Of a stretch of DNA of 64,000 nucleotides, positions 51,328 through 62,875 are shown piece after piece. This DNA comes from Mycobacterium parascrofulaceum ATCC BAA-614 (GTDB lineage: Bacteria > Actinomycetota > Actinomycetes > Mycobacteriales > Mycobacteriaceae), in NCBI RefSeq assembly GCF_000164135.1, contig NZ_GG770554.1, positions 1,078,441 to 1,142,440 of the forward strand, given 5' to 3'. Each line of letters opens with the position of its first letter. The stretch's first letter is position 1. A program made the translations under genes and the position numbers. Under the pieces are notes generated by a model. It ran no database searches and had not been told where the DNA came from. It saw only the letters and a list, made by a program, of their open reading frames with translations.

Positions 51328-52506
51328 CTAGATGACGCCCAGCGCGGCGTAGACCTCGTTGCTGAGGGCGAGGCTGCGCGGGTCCGCGTTGGCCTTGGTG
51401 GCGTCGAACCGATTCGCCACGTACGCGTAGCCGATCCGGTGTTCCAGGTCGACGAACCCGAACGAGCCACCCAGGCCGCCGTGGCCGAAGATCCGCGGGT
51501 TGGGCCCGTTGACGCACCGTTGGTTGAGCATGTAGCCCAGACCCCAGCCGTGGTCGGCGACCCGTGGCCCGAGCACCAGGTCGGTCTCCAAGCCGCCCTG
51601 GCACTCCCGCACCAGGTCCATGTGTTCGCGACTGAGCACCTTCTCCTGGGCGAGCGCGTTGTAGAAGGTGGCCAGCCCCAGGGCCGACACCTGGCCGTTC
51701 GTGCCGGGGAACTCGAGCTGGCGCCACAGCCGCAGGTCGTGCGAGCCCAGCTCGTCGTCCGGGGCGAAGCCCATCGAGATCGACAGCCCGGCCTTGGGGT
51801 GCTCGGCCAGGCTGGTCGGGTAGCCGGGGGCTTGCGCGTCGGCCAGCAGGTCGCGGGCGTGCGGCTTGTTGACCCGCTCGGCGCAGCGGTCTTGTTCGGC
51901 CAGCGACAGCCCGATGTGGACGTCGGCGCCGAACGGCTCGGCGATCTCGGTGCGCAGGTACTGGCCGATCGTCCGGCCCGTGACGCGGCGGAACACCTCG
52001 CCGAGGATGAATCCGAAGGTGGTCATGTGGTAGCCCTGGGCGGTGCCCGGCTCCCAATAGGGTTCGGCGGCGGCCAGTTGCGTGCAGACGAAGTCCCAGT
52101 CGGCGACGTCTTCCCAGCGCATCCGGCGGCGGGGGCCGATCACGCCGGAGCGGTGACTCATCACCATCGCCAGCGTGATGTCCTGCTTGCCCGCCTGTCC
52201 GAACTCGGGCCAGTAGCGGGCGACCGGGGCCTGCAGGTCCAGCTCGCCGCGGTCGGCGAGGTGGTGGACGCAGGTGGCCGACAGGCCCTTGGTGCCGGAC
52301 AACACCGTGGTCAGGGTGTTTTGTTGCCAGGGCCGGGTGTGGGCGGCATCGGCCCAGCCGCCCCAGAGATTGGCGACCAGGGTCCCGTCCACCCACACCG
52401 CGACGGCCGCGCCGACCTCGTCGCCCAGCGTGAAGTTTCGCTCGAACGCGTCGCGCACTCCGGCGAAGTCCGACGCGCATGAGCCGAGGATTTTGACGTC
52501 GCTCAT
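51328..52506 (-). CDS. lipP: Esterase/beta-lactamase family protein LipP
   Basis: This 392-residue family VIII-type esterase resembles M. tuberculosis LipP (394). It has S70-G-T-K73 (SxxK) and a tyrosine motif GYHMTTFGF (YxxxT-like) around residue 155, plus a C-terminal FGHGGLGGSFGF segment akin to the HTG/KTG box. No signal peptide is visible. It probably hydrolyses short-chain esters or lactones. It converges on nei and is followed upstream by tRNA-Gly on the same strand. Confidence 0.91.
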   Translation of the reverse strand: MSDVKILGSCASDFAGVRDAFERNFTLGDEVGAAVAVWVDGTLVANLWGGWADAAHTRPWQQNTLTTVLSGTKGLSATCVHHLADRGELDLQAPVARYWPEFGQAGKQDITLAMVMSHRSGVIGPRRRMRWEDVADWDFVCTQLAAAEPYWEPGTAQGYHMTTFGFILGEVFRRVTGRTIGQYLRTEIAEPFGADVHIGLSLAEQDRCAERVNKPHARDLLADAQAPGYPTSLAEHPKAGLSISMGFAPDDELGSHDLRLWRQLEFPGTNGQVSALGLATFYNALAQEKVLSREHMDLVRECQGGLETDLVLGPRVADHGWGLGYMLNQRCVNGPNPRIFGHGGLGGSFGFVDLEHRIGYAYVANRFDATKANADPRSLALSNEVYAALGVI

Positions 52507-52538
52507 GGCGCCTCTCTGTGGAGCAGATCCTCACCCCG

Positions 52539-52609
52539 AGCGGGCGACGGGAATCGAACCCGCGTAGCTAGTTTGGAAGACTAGGGCTCTACCATTGAGC
52601 TACGCCCGC
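52539..52609 (-). tRNA. tRNA-Gly (anticodon UCC)
   Basis: The complement folds with acceptor GCGGGCG/CGCCCGC, D arm GCTC/GAGC, anticodon stem CTAGT/ACTAG with loop CTTCCAA (anticodon TCC) and T loop TTCGATT. Discriminator base is U, and the CCA end is not encoded. Confidence 0.95.
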
Positions 52610-52757
52610 ATGTGTTAGTCGAGCGTGACTGTAGCTGTCGACGAAGATCAAATCTAATCGACGCGGTCTTGTGATCGCTCCGTGAGGGCGTGCGAGGCCG
52701 CCGCGAAGCCTGTGGTCAACCCCGCCCCGCGGGGCCTTAGGATCATCGAGGTCAGCG

Positions 52758-52834
52758 CGGGGTGTAGCGCAGCTTGGTAGCGCATCCGCTTTGGGAGCGG
52801 AAGGCCGCAGGTTCAAATCCTGTCACCCCGACCA
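52758..52834 (+). tRNA. tRNA-Pro (anticodon UGG)
   Basis: Acceptor CGGGGTG pairs with CACCCCG. The anticodon loop TTTGGGA gives anticodon TGG on stem TCCGC/GCGGA, and the T loop is TTCAAAT. Discriminator A is followed by an encoded CCA (52832-52834). It lies 66 bases before tig, so both may share a transcript. Confidence 0.95.
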
Positions 52835-52900
52835 GCACGACCCCGTGCCGCGCGCCTGCGGCCCACCGAACGCCAGGAACGACCACCGAGGAGCACCCCC

Positions 52901-54292
52901 GTGAAGAGCACCGTCGAGCAGCTGAGCCCCACCCGGGTCCGCATCAACGTGGAGGTGCCGTTCGCCGAACTCGAGCCCGACTTCCAGCGCGCCTACCGGG
53001 AGCTGGCCAAGCAGGTGCGGCTGCCCGGGTTCCGGCCCGGTAAGGCGCCGGCGAAGTTGCTGGAGGCGCGGTTCGGCCGGGAGGCGCTGCTCGACCAGGT
53101 CGTCAACGAGGCGTTGCCCGCGCGGTACGGGCAGGCGGTCGTGGATTCGGAAGTGCAGCCCCTCGGTCAGCCCGACATCGAGGTGACGAAGAAGGAGTAC
53201 GGCCAGGAGCTGGCGTTCACCGCCGAGGTCGACGTCCGCCCCAAGATCGAGCTGCCGGATCTGGGCGCGCTGAAGATCTCGGTGGACCCCGTCGAGGTCA
53301 GCGACGAAGACGTCGACGCCGAGCTGGAGTCGCTGCGCGCGCGGTTCGGCACGCTGACCGGGGTCGACCGGCCCGTGGCCACCGGAGACTTCGTCTCGAT
53401 CGACCTGTCGGCCACCATCGACGGCGAAGAGGTGCCCGGGGCCGCCGCGGAGGGGCTGTCCCACGAGGTCGGGTCGGGCCGGCTGATCGCGGGCCTCGAC
53501 GACGCGCTGGTCGGCCTGTCCGTCGACGAGTCCAGGGAGTTCACCGCGCAGCTGGCGGCCGGCGAACACGCCGGGCAAGACGCCCAGGTGACCGTCACGG
53601 TCCGGTCGATCAAACAGCGCGAGCTCCCTGAGCCCGACGACGAATTCGCCCAACTGGCCAGCGAGTTCGACACCATCGAGGAGCTGCGGTCCAACCTGCG
53701 CGACCAGGTCGGCCAGGTCAAGCGCGCGCAGCAGGCCGACCGGATCCGTAACGCCGCCCTGGACACCCTCCTCGAACAGGTCGACGTGCCGCTGCCGGAG
53801 GCGATCGTCCAGGCGCAGTACGACAGCACCATGCACGACGCGCTGCACGGCCTCGACCACGACGACGCCAAGCTCGACGAGGCGCTCGCCGGGCAGGGCA
53901 AGACGCGCGATGAGTTCGAGACCGAGACGCGCGCCGCCGCGGAGACGGACGTCAAGCGGCAGCTGCTGCTGGATGCGCTCGCCGACCAGCTGGAGGTCCA
54001 GGTCGGCCAGGACGACCTGACCGAGCGGCTGGTGATGACGTCTCGCCAATACGGCATCGAGCCGCAGCAGCTGCTGGGCTACCTGCAGGAGAACAACCAG
54101 CTGCCGGCCATGTTCGCCGACGTGCGGCGCGGTCTGGCGATCGCCGAGGTGGTGCGCGCGGCGACGGTCACCGATACCGCCGGGAACACCATCGACACCG
54201 GTGAGTTCTTCGGCAAGCGGTCCGAGGCCGACGCACCGGAAGGCGCCGACGACGCCGACGACGCCGAGGCCCCCGACGACGAAGCCGAGTGA
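52901..54292 (+). CDS. tig: Trigger factor
   Basis: This 463-residue ribosome-associated chaperone has an N-terminal ribosome-binding domain containing the signature GFRPGKAP, a middle FKBP-type prolyl isomerase domain ([14 protein letters not shown] to [16 protein letters not shown]), a C-terminal helical substrate cradle and an acidic Asp/Ala/Glu tail of about 20 residues. It binds nascent chains at the exit tunnel. The GTG start has GAGGAG upstream. It precedes the ClpP genes, as in M. tuberculosis. Confidence 0.95.
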   Translation: MKSTVEQLSPTRVRINVEVPFAELEPDFQRAYRELAKQVRLPGFRPGKAPAKLLEARFGREALLDQVVNEALPARYGQAVVDSEVQPLGQPDIEVTKKEYGQELAFTAEVDVRPKIELPDLGALKISVDPVEVSDEDVDAELESLRARFGTLTGVDRPVATGDFVSIDLSATIDGEEVPGAAAEGLSHEVGSGRLIAGLDDALVGLSVDESREFTAQLAAGEHAGQDAQVTVTVRSIKQRELPEPDDEFAQLASEFDTIEELRSNLRDQVGQVKRAQQADRIRNAALDTLLEQVDVPLPEAIVQAQYDSTMHDALHGLDHDDAKLDEALAGQGKTRDEFETETRAAAETDVKRQLLLDALADQLEVQVGQDDLTERLVMTSRQYGIEPQQLLGYLQENNQLPAMFADVRRGLAIAEVVRAATVTDTAGNTIDTGEFFGKRSEADAPEGADDADDAEAPDDEAE

Positions 54293-54306
54293 CGCTGTAA
54301 GCGAAA
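54289..54306 (+). promoter_or_regulatory. Candidate ClgR operator before clpP1
   Basis: CGC-TGTAA-GCG followed by AA matches the actinobacterial ClgR core CGC-N5-GCG, with one mismatch in the inner consensus. ClgR activates clpP1P2 in mycobacteria. The site overlaps the tig stop codon and lies about 95 bases before clpP1. Confidence 0.5.
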
Positions 54307-54400
54307 GCGCCCAATTGAGGGGGAGCGTGGGCGCGAAACGGTGGGCTCGGTTGGTTAGTGTCGGTGCATAGAAGAACTCGAGAAAGCAGGTAACCCAGTC

Positions 54401-55000
54401 GTGTCTGACATGCGTTCGCCCTCGCAGGGTCTCAACCTCACGGACTCGGTCTATGAGCGCTTGCTCTCCGAGCGCATCATCTTCCTGGGTTCGGAGGTCA
54501 ACGACGAGGTCGCCAATCGGCTGTGCGCGCAGATCCTGCTGCTCGCCGCCGAGGACGCGGACAAGGACATCTCGCTCTACATCAACTCGCCAGGCGGATC
54601 GATCAGCGCCGGCATGGCGATCTACGACACCATGGTGCTGGCGCCCTGCGACATCGCCACCTATGCGATGGGCATGGCCGCCTCGATGGGGGAGTTCCTG
54701 CTGGCGGCCGGCACCAAGGGCAAGCGCTACGCGCTGCCGCACGCGCGCATCCTGATGCACCAGCCGCTCGGCGGGGTGACCGGAAGCGCGGCCGACATCG
54801 CCATCCAGGCCGAGCAGTTCCACGTCATCAAGAAGGAGATGTTCCGGCTCAACGCCGAATTCACCGGGCAGTCGATCGAACGCATCGAGGCGGATTCCGA
54901 CCGCGACCGCTGGTTCACCGCCCAGGAGGCCCTCGAATACGGGTTCGTCGACCACATCATCACCCGCGCCGCCCACATCACCAACGGAGAAGCCCAGTGA
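54401..55000 (+). CDS. clpP1: ATP-dependent Clp protease proteolytic subunit 1
   Basis: This 199-residue serine protease has catalytic triad S95 (MAASMGEF), H120 (LMHQPLGG) and an Asp in the DSDRDRWF region, offset by three from M. tuberculosis ClpP1 (S98/H123). It assembles with ClpP2 into a mixed tetradecamer, essential in mycobacteria, driven by ClpX or ClpC1. The GTG at 54401 is used; an ATG three codons later is possible. It overlaps clpP2 by 4 bases. Confidence 0.96.
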   Translation: MSDMRSPSQGLNLTDSVYERLLSERIIFLGSEVNDEVANRLCAQILLLAAEDADKDISLYINSPGGSISAGMAIYDTMVLAPCDIATYAMGMAASMGEFLLAAGTKGKRYALPHARILMHQPLGGVTGSAADIAIQAEQFHVIKKEMFRLNAEFTGQSIERIEADSDRDRWFTAQEALEYGFVDHIITRAAHITNGEAQ

Positions 55001-55641
55001 GCACCCAGCACCCCAACATCCAGCCGCAGGCGCGCTACATCCTGCCGTCGTTCATCGAGCACTCCAGCTTCGGCGTCAAGGAGTCCAACCCCTACAACAA
55101 GCTGTTCGAGGAGCGCATCATCTTCCTCGGCGTCCAGGTCGACGACGCTTCGGCGAACGACATCATGGCGCAGCTGCTGGTGCTGGAGTCGCTGGACCCC
55201 GACCGCGACATCACCATGTACATCAACTCGCCCGGCGGCGGTTTCACCTCGCTGATGGCGATCTACGACACCATGCAGTACGTGCGCGCCGACATCCAGA
55301 CAGTGTGCCTGGGTCAGGCCGCCTCCGCGGCGGCGGTGCTGCTGGCCGCGGGCACTCCCGGTAAGCGGATGGCGCTGCCCAACGCCCGGGTGCTGATCCA
55401 CCAGCCGTCGTTGCAGGGTGTGATCCAGGGCCAGTTCTCGGATCTGGAGATCCAGGCCGCCGAGATCGAGCGGATGCGCACGCTGATGGAGACCACGTTG
55501 GCCCGCCACACCGGCAAGGACGCCGCGACGGTCCGCAAGGACACCGACCGGGACAAGATCCTGACCGCGGACGAGGCCAAGGAGTACGGGATCATCGACA
55601 CCGTGCTGGAGTACCGGAAGCTTTCCGCGCAGACCGCTTAG
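54997..55641 (+). CDS. clpP2: ATP-dependent Clp protease proteolytic subunit 2
   Basis: This 214-residue subunit has the same length as M. tuberculosis ClpP2. S110 lies in [10 protein letters not shown], and the histidine in [10 protein letters not shown]. It has an N-terminal extension before the ClpP core that is processed in active complexes. The GTG overlaps the clpP1 stop, enforcing equal synthesis of the two rings. A hairpin repeat follows the stop by 2-9 bases and may end the transcript. Confidence 0.96.
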   Translation: MSTQHPNIQPQARYILPSFIEHSSFGVKESNPYNKLFEERIIFLGVQVDDASANDIMAQLLVLESLDPDRDITMYINSPGGGFTSLMAIYDTMQYVRADIQTVCLGQAASAAAVLLAAGTPGKRMALPNARVLIHQPSLQGVIQGQFSDLEIQAAEIERMRTLMETTLARHTGKDAATVRKDTDRDKILTADEAKEYGIIDTVLEYRKLSAQTA

Positions 55642-55642
55642 C

Positions 55643-55725
55643 GACATTCGCCGAGCGTGAACTCACGGCCAGTTTTTCGCTGATTTTTCGCCGCCAGTGC
55701 ACGCTCGGCGCAGCTCCGCAATGTC
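55643..55725. repeat. Long hairpin repeat downstream of clpP2
   Basis: Perfect 10-base arms GCCGAGCGTG (55650-55659) and CACGCTCGGC (55700-55709) flank a 40-base AT-richer centre with two T5 runs. Outer 6-base arms GACATT (55643-55648) and AATGTC (55720-55725) extend the symmetry. It starts just after the clpP2 stop and supplies the stop of the mmuM remnant frame on the other strand. It could be a dispersed palindromic element or a two-way terminator. Confidence 0.6.
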
Positions 55726-55993
55726 GGCCGGGCGCACCTGGCAGCAGCCGCCGCCGATGCGCGCCCCGGCGGCCACCCACCGCGCGGCGAGCGGTGCGGA
55801 AAGCGTGCGCGGCCGCGATCGTCGCGCCGGCGCGGAAATAGGCGGCGTGGACGGCGACGATCTCGTGGGGGTCGTCCGCCAGGAGCCTGGCCGACCACAA
55901 CGGGTCGGACAGGTCGTGACCGCGCGCCTCGAGCTCGGTGGCCAGACCGCCATCGTTGATCAGGACCGACTCGCTGATCGGAGCCAATTCCAC
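55710..55993 (-). pseudogene. mmuM: Internally deleted homocysteine S-methyltransferase (mmuM stub)
   Basis: The minus strand starts at GTG 55993 with a good MmuM N-terminus ([39 protein letters not shown]). Homology then breaks near 55800, and another frame gives the family C-terminus [20 protein letters not shown] with the zinc-binding CC pair. About 95 codons remain of roughly 300, so about two-thirds of the gene, including the first zinc cysteine region, is deleted with a frame change. In M. tuberculosis a full mmuM (Rv2458) lies here beside jefA, which is also missing. Confidence 0.75.
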
Positions 55994-56318
55994 CCGGCCA
56001 CTGTAGGGTGATTTCGTGGGGATCTGCCCGGGCTCCGCCCCAGGCCGGCATCCCCCGGCGGAAGTAGGGCGGTCGCCGCACCAGCCTCGGTCGGGTAACG
56101 ACCGCGACACGCCAAAGACACGCAAAGCGCGTCTTTCGCGAGTGACGGGCGCCGTGTGGCTATATGTTTCAACCAGACGGGATCAGCATGACTCCCCCGA
56201 ATATCATGGGCGCGATTCGGCCTTAATGGTCGCGTCGGGCCCGATCTAGCGGGTAGCGTCGGGGCATACATGCGGCAGAGCACGACGAACGGCGAAAAGG
56301 AAGTAGGCCCTCAGCACC
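55994..56318. other. Non-coding stretch upstream of clpX
   Basis: These 325 bases separate the mmuM stub from clpX. No gene is supported. TATATG near 56161 and CATACA near 56266 are the most -10-like hexamers, but neither has a persuasive -35. AAAAGGAAG stands before the clpX ATG. Confidence 0.45.
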
Positions 56319-57599
56319 ATGGCGCGCATCGGAGACGGCGGTGACCTGCTGAAGTGCTCGTTCTGCGGGAAGAGCCAGAAGCAGGTCAAGAAACTCATTG
56401 CGGGCCCCGGTGTGTACATCTGCGATGAATGCATCGATCTGTGCAACGAGATCATCGAAGAGGAACTCGCCGACGCCGACGACGTCAAACTCGACGAACT
56501 CCCCAAGCCGGTCGAAATCCGGGAGTTCTTGGAGGGCTACGTCATCGGGCAGGACACGGCCAAGCGGACGCTGGCCGTCGCGGTCTACAACCACTACAAG
56601 CGCATCCAGGCCGGCGAGAAGGGTCGTGACTCGCGGCACGAGCCGGTCGAGCTGACCAAGTCCAACATCCTGATGCTCGGTCCCACCGGCTGCGGCAAGA
56701 CGTACCTGGCCCAGACGCTCGCCAAGATGCTCAACGTGCCGTTCGCGATCGCCGACGCCACCGCGCTGACCGAAGCCGGATACGTCGGCGAGGACGTCGA
56801 AAACATTCTGCTCAAACTCATTCAGGCCGCCGACTACGACGTCAAGCGCGCCGAGACCGGCATCATCTACATCGACGAGGTCGACAAGATCGCCCGCAAG
56901 AGCGAGAACCCGTCGATCACCCGCGACGTCTCCGGCGAGGGCGTGCAGCAGGCCCTGCTGAAGATCCTGGAGGGCACCCAGGCGTCGGTGCCCCCGCAGG
57001 GCGGCCGCAAGCACCCGCACCAAGAGTTCATCCAGATCGACACCACCAACGTGCTGTTCATCGTCGCGGGTGCGTTCGCCGGCCTGGAGAAGATCATCTA
57101 CGAGCGCGTCGGCAAGCGCGGCCTGGGCTTCGGCGCCGAGGTGCGCTCCAAGGCCGAGATCGACACCACCGACCACTTCGCCGAGGTCATGCCCGAGGAC
57201 CTGATCAAGTTCGGGTTGATCCCCGAGTTCATCGGCCGGCTGCCGGTGGTCGCGTCGGTGACCAACCTGGACCGGGAGTCGTTGGTCAAGATCCTGTCCG
57301 AGCCGAAGAACGCTCTGGTCAAGCAGTACACCCGGCTATTCGAGATGGACGGCGTCGAGCTCGAGTTCACCGACGACGCGCTGGAGGCGATCGCCGATCA
57401 GGCCATCCACCGCGGCACGGGCGCCCGTGGCCTGCGGGCCATCATGGAAGAGGTCCTGTTGCCGGTGATGTATGACATCCCGAGCCGCGACGACGTCGCC
57501 AAGGTCGTGGTGACCAAGGAGACCGTGCAGGACAACGTGCTGCCGACGATCGTGCCGCGCAAGCCCTCGCGCTCCGAGCGCCGCGACAAGAGCGCCTGA
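56319..57599 (+). CDS. clpX: ATP-dependent Clp protease ATP-binding subunit ClpX
   Basis: This 426-residue AAA+ unfoldase is the same length as M. tuberculosis ClpX. It has an N-terminal C4 zinc domain ([22 protein letters not shown]), Walker A GPTGCGKT, Walker [11 protein letters not shown] and a sensor-2 region [12 protein letters not shown]. It feeds unfolded substrates to the ClpP1P2 chamber. It is separated from clpP2 by the stub and repeat, so it is likely transcribed from its own promoter. Confidence 0.96.
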   Translation: MARIGDGGDLLKCSFCGKSQKQVKKLIAGPGVYICDECIDLCNEIIEEELADADDVKLDELPKPVEIREFLEGYVIGQDTAKRTLAVAVYNHYKRIQAGEKGRDSRHEPVELTKSNILMLGPTGCGKTYLAQTLAKMLNVPFAIADATALTEAGYVGEDVENILLKLIQAADYDVKRAETGIIYIDEVDKIARKSENPSITRDVSGEGVQQALLKILEGTQASVPPQGGRKHPHQEFIQIDTTNVLFIVAGAFAGLEKIIYERVGKRGLGFGAEVRSKAEIDTTDHFAEVMPEDLIKFGLIPEFIGRLPVVASVTNLDRESLVKILSEPKNALVKQYTRLFEMDGVELEFTDDALEAIADQAIHRGTGARGLRAIMEEVLLPVMYDIPSRDDVAKVVVTKETVQDNVLPTIVPRKPSRSERRDKSA

Positions 57600-57633
57600 C
57601 AGCCGCTCGGCCGGCCGGCCATTCGGGTATTAG

Positions 57634-58890
57634 ATGCCCATGCCGGCCGCCACCGAGATCGACAGTCCCGTACCGCGCCGGCTGACCCACGCGCTGGACC
57701 TGCTGAACTTCCTGCTCGCCGACGTCCGCGACGGGCTCGGGCCCTACCTGTCGATCTACCTGTTGTTGGCCCATCACTGGGACCAGGCGTCGATCGGGTT
57801 CGTCATGGCGGTCGGCGGGATCGGGGCGATCGTCGCGCAGGCGCCCGCCGGCGCGTTGGTGGACCGGAGCACGGCCAAGCGGGCGCTGATCATCGGCGGC
57901 GCGCTGACCGTCACGGCCGGGTCGCTGGCCATGCCGATGTTCCCCGGGCTCTATTCGATCTCGGTCTTGCAGGCCCTGACCGGCATCGCCGGCTCGGTCT
58001 TCGCCCCGGCTCTGGCCGCGATCACCCTGGGCGTCGTGGGACCCCGGTTCTTCTCCCGGCGGATCGGGCGCAACGAGTCGTTCAACCACGCGGGCAACGC
58101 GTCGGCCGCCGCCATCACCGGCGGGCTGGCCTACTCCTTCGGGCCGGTGGTGGTGTTCTGGGTGCTTGCGGTCATGGCGGCCACCAGTGTGCTTGCGACG
58201 CTTGGGATTCCGGGCGACGCGATCGACCACGACGTGGCCCGCGGCATGGACCACGTGCCGGGCGGGCCGCACGAGACGCCCTCCCGGCTGGCGGCGCTGC
58301 TGCACAATCGCAGGCTGATGATCTTCGCGGCGACCGTCGTCGCCTTCCACTTCGCCAACGCCGCCATGCTGCCGCTGGTCGGTCAGCTGTTGGCGCTGCG
58401 CAACAGGGACGTCGGCACCGCGCTGATGGCCGGCTGCATCGTGGCCGCGCAGGTGGTGATGGTGCCGGTGGCCTACCTGGCCGGGGCCAAGGCCGATTCG
58501 TGGGGACGGAAGCCGATCTTCCTGCTCGGTTTCGGGGTGCTGGCCGCGCGCGGATTCCTCTACACCCTGTCCGGCAACCCCTACTGGCTGGTCGGGGTGC
58601 AGCTGCTGGACGGCGTCGGCGCCGGCGTGTTCGGGGCGCTGTTTCCCCTCGTGGTCCAGGACGTCACGCACGGCAGCGGCCGGTTCAACGTCAGCCTCGG
58701 CGCGGTGACGGCCGCGACGGGGATCGGCGCGTCGGTGTCGAATCTCGTCGCGGGCTGGATCGTGGTGGCCGCCGGCTACGACGCCGCCTTCGCCTTCCTG
58801 GGGGCGCTCGCCGGCGCCGGCTTTTTCCTGTACCTGATCGCGATGCCGGAAACGGCGCCGAGAGAATTGCGCGCCGCCGCGCGAAAGTGA
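57634..58890 (+). CDS. MFS transporter (Rv2456c type)
   Basis: This 418-residue major facilitator protein matches the length of Rv2456c. Twelve hydrophobic helices are visible, with a cytoplasmic loop GALVDRSTAKRA after helix 2 and DSWGRKPIF in the second half. Substrate unknown; the family is often called drug-efflux-like. The start ATG has no strong ribosome site, and a second ATG lies two codons later. The 34-base gap to clpX allows read-through. Confidence 0.88.
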   Translation: MPMPAATEIDSPVPRRLTHALDLLNFLLADVRDGLGPYLSIYLLLAHHWDQASIGFVMAVGGIGAIVAQAPAGALVDRSTAKRALIIGGALTVTAGSLAMPMFPGLYSISVLQALTGIAGSVFAPALAAITLGVVGPRFFSRRIGRNESFNHAGNASAAAITGGLAYSFGPVVVFWVLAVMAATSVLATLGIPGDAIDHDVARGMDHVPGGPHETPSRLAALLHNRRLMIFAATVVAFHFANAAMLPLVGQLLALRNRDVGTALMAGCIVAAQVVMVPVAYLAGAKADSWGRKPIFLLGFGVLAARGFLYTLSGNPYWLVGVQLLDGVGAGVFGALFPLVVQDVTHGSGRFNVSLGAVTAATGIGASVSNLVAGWIVVAAGYDAAFAFLGALAGAGFFLYLIAMPETAPRELRAAARK

Positions 58891-59006
58891 CCAATACCAC
58901 AGTTTTGCACGGACCGCACCACCCTCGCCGCGCTGACTTCGGCTTTAGGCGTAAAACCGCTGCATGTAAGGGTTTAGAGACGCCCATTCTCGCCTTAAAG
59001 AAGTGC

Positions 59007-59023
59007 CATAATTGGTACTACCA
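59007..59023 (+). promoter_or_regulatory. -10 box abutting a GntR/FadR-type operator upstream of korAB
   Basis: CATAAT (59007-59012) is directly followed by TGGTACTACCA (59013-59023), which fits the FadR-subfamily consensus TNGTNNNACNA exactly and is palindromic apart from its centre. The element lies about 100 bases before korA. A regulator bound there would cover the transcription start. Confidence 0.5.
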
Positions 59024-59121
59024 GTGACACACAAGCGCGAGGGCGCGGGAGCCGCTGCTACGGCGCGTACCCTAAAACTCCAGCGAAGTGCCTATCCGGA
59101 TAACGAATGGAAGGCGGATAC

Positions 59122-61091
<1,970 letters not shown>

Positions 61092-61095
<4 letters not shown>

Positions 61096-62183
61096 CCGAC
61101 CTGATGGGAAATCTGGCGGGCACGGACCTCGGGCTGTCCCCGAGGTTGAAGAAGAACGACGGCGTGCCCACCACGGATCAGCCGCAAAAGGGCAAGGACT
61201 TCACCAGCGACCAAGAGGTCCGGTGGTGTCCCGGGTGCGGTGACTACGTCATCCTCAACACGATCCGTAACTTCCTGCCCGAGCTCGGGTTGCGCCGCGA
61301 GAACATCGTGTTCATCAGTGGCATCGGTTGCTCGAGCCGGTTCCCGTATTACCTGGAGACCTACGGCTTCCACTCCATCCACGGCCGCGCGCCCGCGATC
61401 GCGACCGGCCTGGCGCTGGCCCGCGAGGACCTCTCGGTGTGGGTGGTCACCGGCGACGGCGACGCCCTGTCGATCGGCGGCAACCACCTGATCCACGCGC
61501 TGCGCCGCAACGTCAACATCACGATCCTGTTGTTCAACAACCGGATCTACGGGCTGACCAAGGGCCAGTACTCGCCGACGTCGGAGGTCGGCAAGGTCAC
61601 CAAGTCCACGCCCATGGGTTCCCTGGACCACCCGTTCAACCCGGTGTCACTGGCGCTGGGCGCCGAGGCGACGTTCGTCGGCCGCGCCCTCGACTCCGAC
61701 CGCAACGGGCTGACCGAGGTGTTGCGCGCCGCCGCGGAGCACCGCGGTGCGGCCGTGGTCGAAATCCTGCAGGACTGCCCGATTTTCAACGACGGCTCCT
61801 TCGACGTGCTGCGCAAGGAGGGCGCCGAGGAGCGGGTGGTCAACATCCGCCACGGCGAGCCGATCACCTTCGGCGCCGACGGTGAGTACTGCGTGGTGAA
61901 GTCGGGCTTCGGCCTCGAGTTCGCCAAGACCGCCGACGTGGCCGTGGACGAAATCATGGTGCACGACGCGCATACCGACGACTCGGCCTACGCCTTCGCG
62001 CTGTCCCGGCTCTCCGATCAGAACCTCGAGCACACCGTGCTGGGCATCTTCCGTGACGTCAGCAGGCCGACCTACGACGACGCGGCGCGCTCGCAGGTGC
62101 AGGCCGCCCGGGCCTCCAAGCCGTTCGACGACGCCGCCCTGCAGGCGCTGCTGCGCGGGCGCGACACGTGGACCGTCGACTGA
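61092..62183 (+). CDS. korB: 2-oxoglutarate:ferredoxin oxidoreductase, beta subunit
   Basis: This 363-residue beta subunit binds thiamine diphosphate and the iron-sulfur cluster. [10 protein letters not shown] and [14 protein letters not shown] supply cysteines, and [13 protein letters not shown] with [16 protein letters not shown] forms the thiamine diphosphate and selectivity site. The ATG overlaps the korA stop. One base separates its stop from mobA. Confidence 0.94.
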
Positions 62184-62184
62184 C

Positions 62185-62793
62185 GTGGGCGAAACGAGTT
62201 CACTGGCCGGCGTAGTGCTCGCCGGCGGCGCGTCGCAGCGGATGGGCCGCGACAAGGCGAGCCTCCCGGTCCCCGGTTCTGCCGGGGGATCCGGTGCGGC
62301 CACGATGGTCGAGCATGTGGTCGGCGTCCTCCGACAGCGTTGCGACCCGGTCCTTGTCATGGCGGCCCAGGGCCAACCGCTGCCCGATTTACCGGCGCGG
62401 GTCATGCGCGACGAGCTGCGCGGGCTGGGACCGCTGCCGGCGACGGGACGGGCGTTGCGCGCGGCCGCCGAAGCGGGCGCCCGGCTCGCCTTCGTCTGCG
62501 CCGTCGACATGCCGTTCCTGGCCGTCGAACTCATCGACGACCTCGCGCGCCGCGCGCGGGAGACCGGCGCGGAAGTGGTGCTGCCGTGGGACGGCCAGGA
62601 CCACTATCTGGCGGCGGTGTACCGGACCGACCTGGCCGACCGGGTCGACGCCTTGGTGGCCGCGGGGGAGCGCAAGATGCGCGCTTTGGTGGACGCGTCG
62701 GACGCCCAGCGCGTCGTGACGTCGGATTCGCGGCCGCTGACCAACGTCAATACCGACGCCGAGCTGCGCGGCCTCGCGCAAGCGCGCGGCTGA
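62185..62793 (+). CDS. mobA: Molybdenum cofactor guanylyltransferase
   Basis: This 202-residue MobA (M. tuberculosis 201) has the nucleotide-binding signature [16 protein letters not shown], the metal Asp region [10 protein letters not shown] and NVNTDAEL near the end. It attaches GMP to molybdopterin for bis-MGD enzymes. The GTG starts one base after the korB stop, so it shares the kor transcript, as in M. tuberculosis. Confidence 0.92.
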   Translation: MGETSSLAGVVLAGGASQRMGRDKASLPVPGSAGGSGAATMVEHVVGVLRQRCDPVLVMAAQGQPLPDLPARVMRDELRGLGPLPATGRALRAAAEAGARLAFVCAVDMPFLAVELIDDLARRARETGAEVVLPWDGQDHYLAAVYRTDLADRVDALVAAGERKMRALVDASDAQRVVTSDSRPLTNVNTDAELRGLAQARG

Positions 62794-62850
62794 CGCGTCC
62801 GGCGAGCCCGCCGGGCAGAACCGTGCCGGATAAGTCCCGCTAGAACCATC

Positions 62851-62875
62851 CGCGTGCCGCGGGAATCCGCACGCG
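62851..62875 (+). terminator. Hairpin after mobA, possible terminator
   Basis: CGCGTGC (62851-62857) pairs with GCACGCG (62869-62875) around an 11-base loop, 57 bases after the mobA stop. No T-run follows, which is common for mycobacterial 3' ends but leaves the function uncertain. Confidence 0.35.

Noticed and set aside
55650..55709. CRISPR repeat
   Set aside because: There is a single palindrome with no repeat-spacer array and no cas gene nearby.
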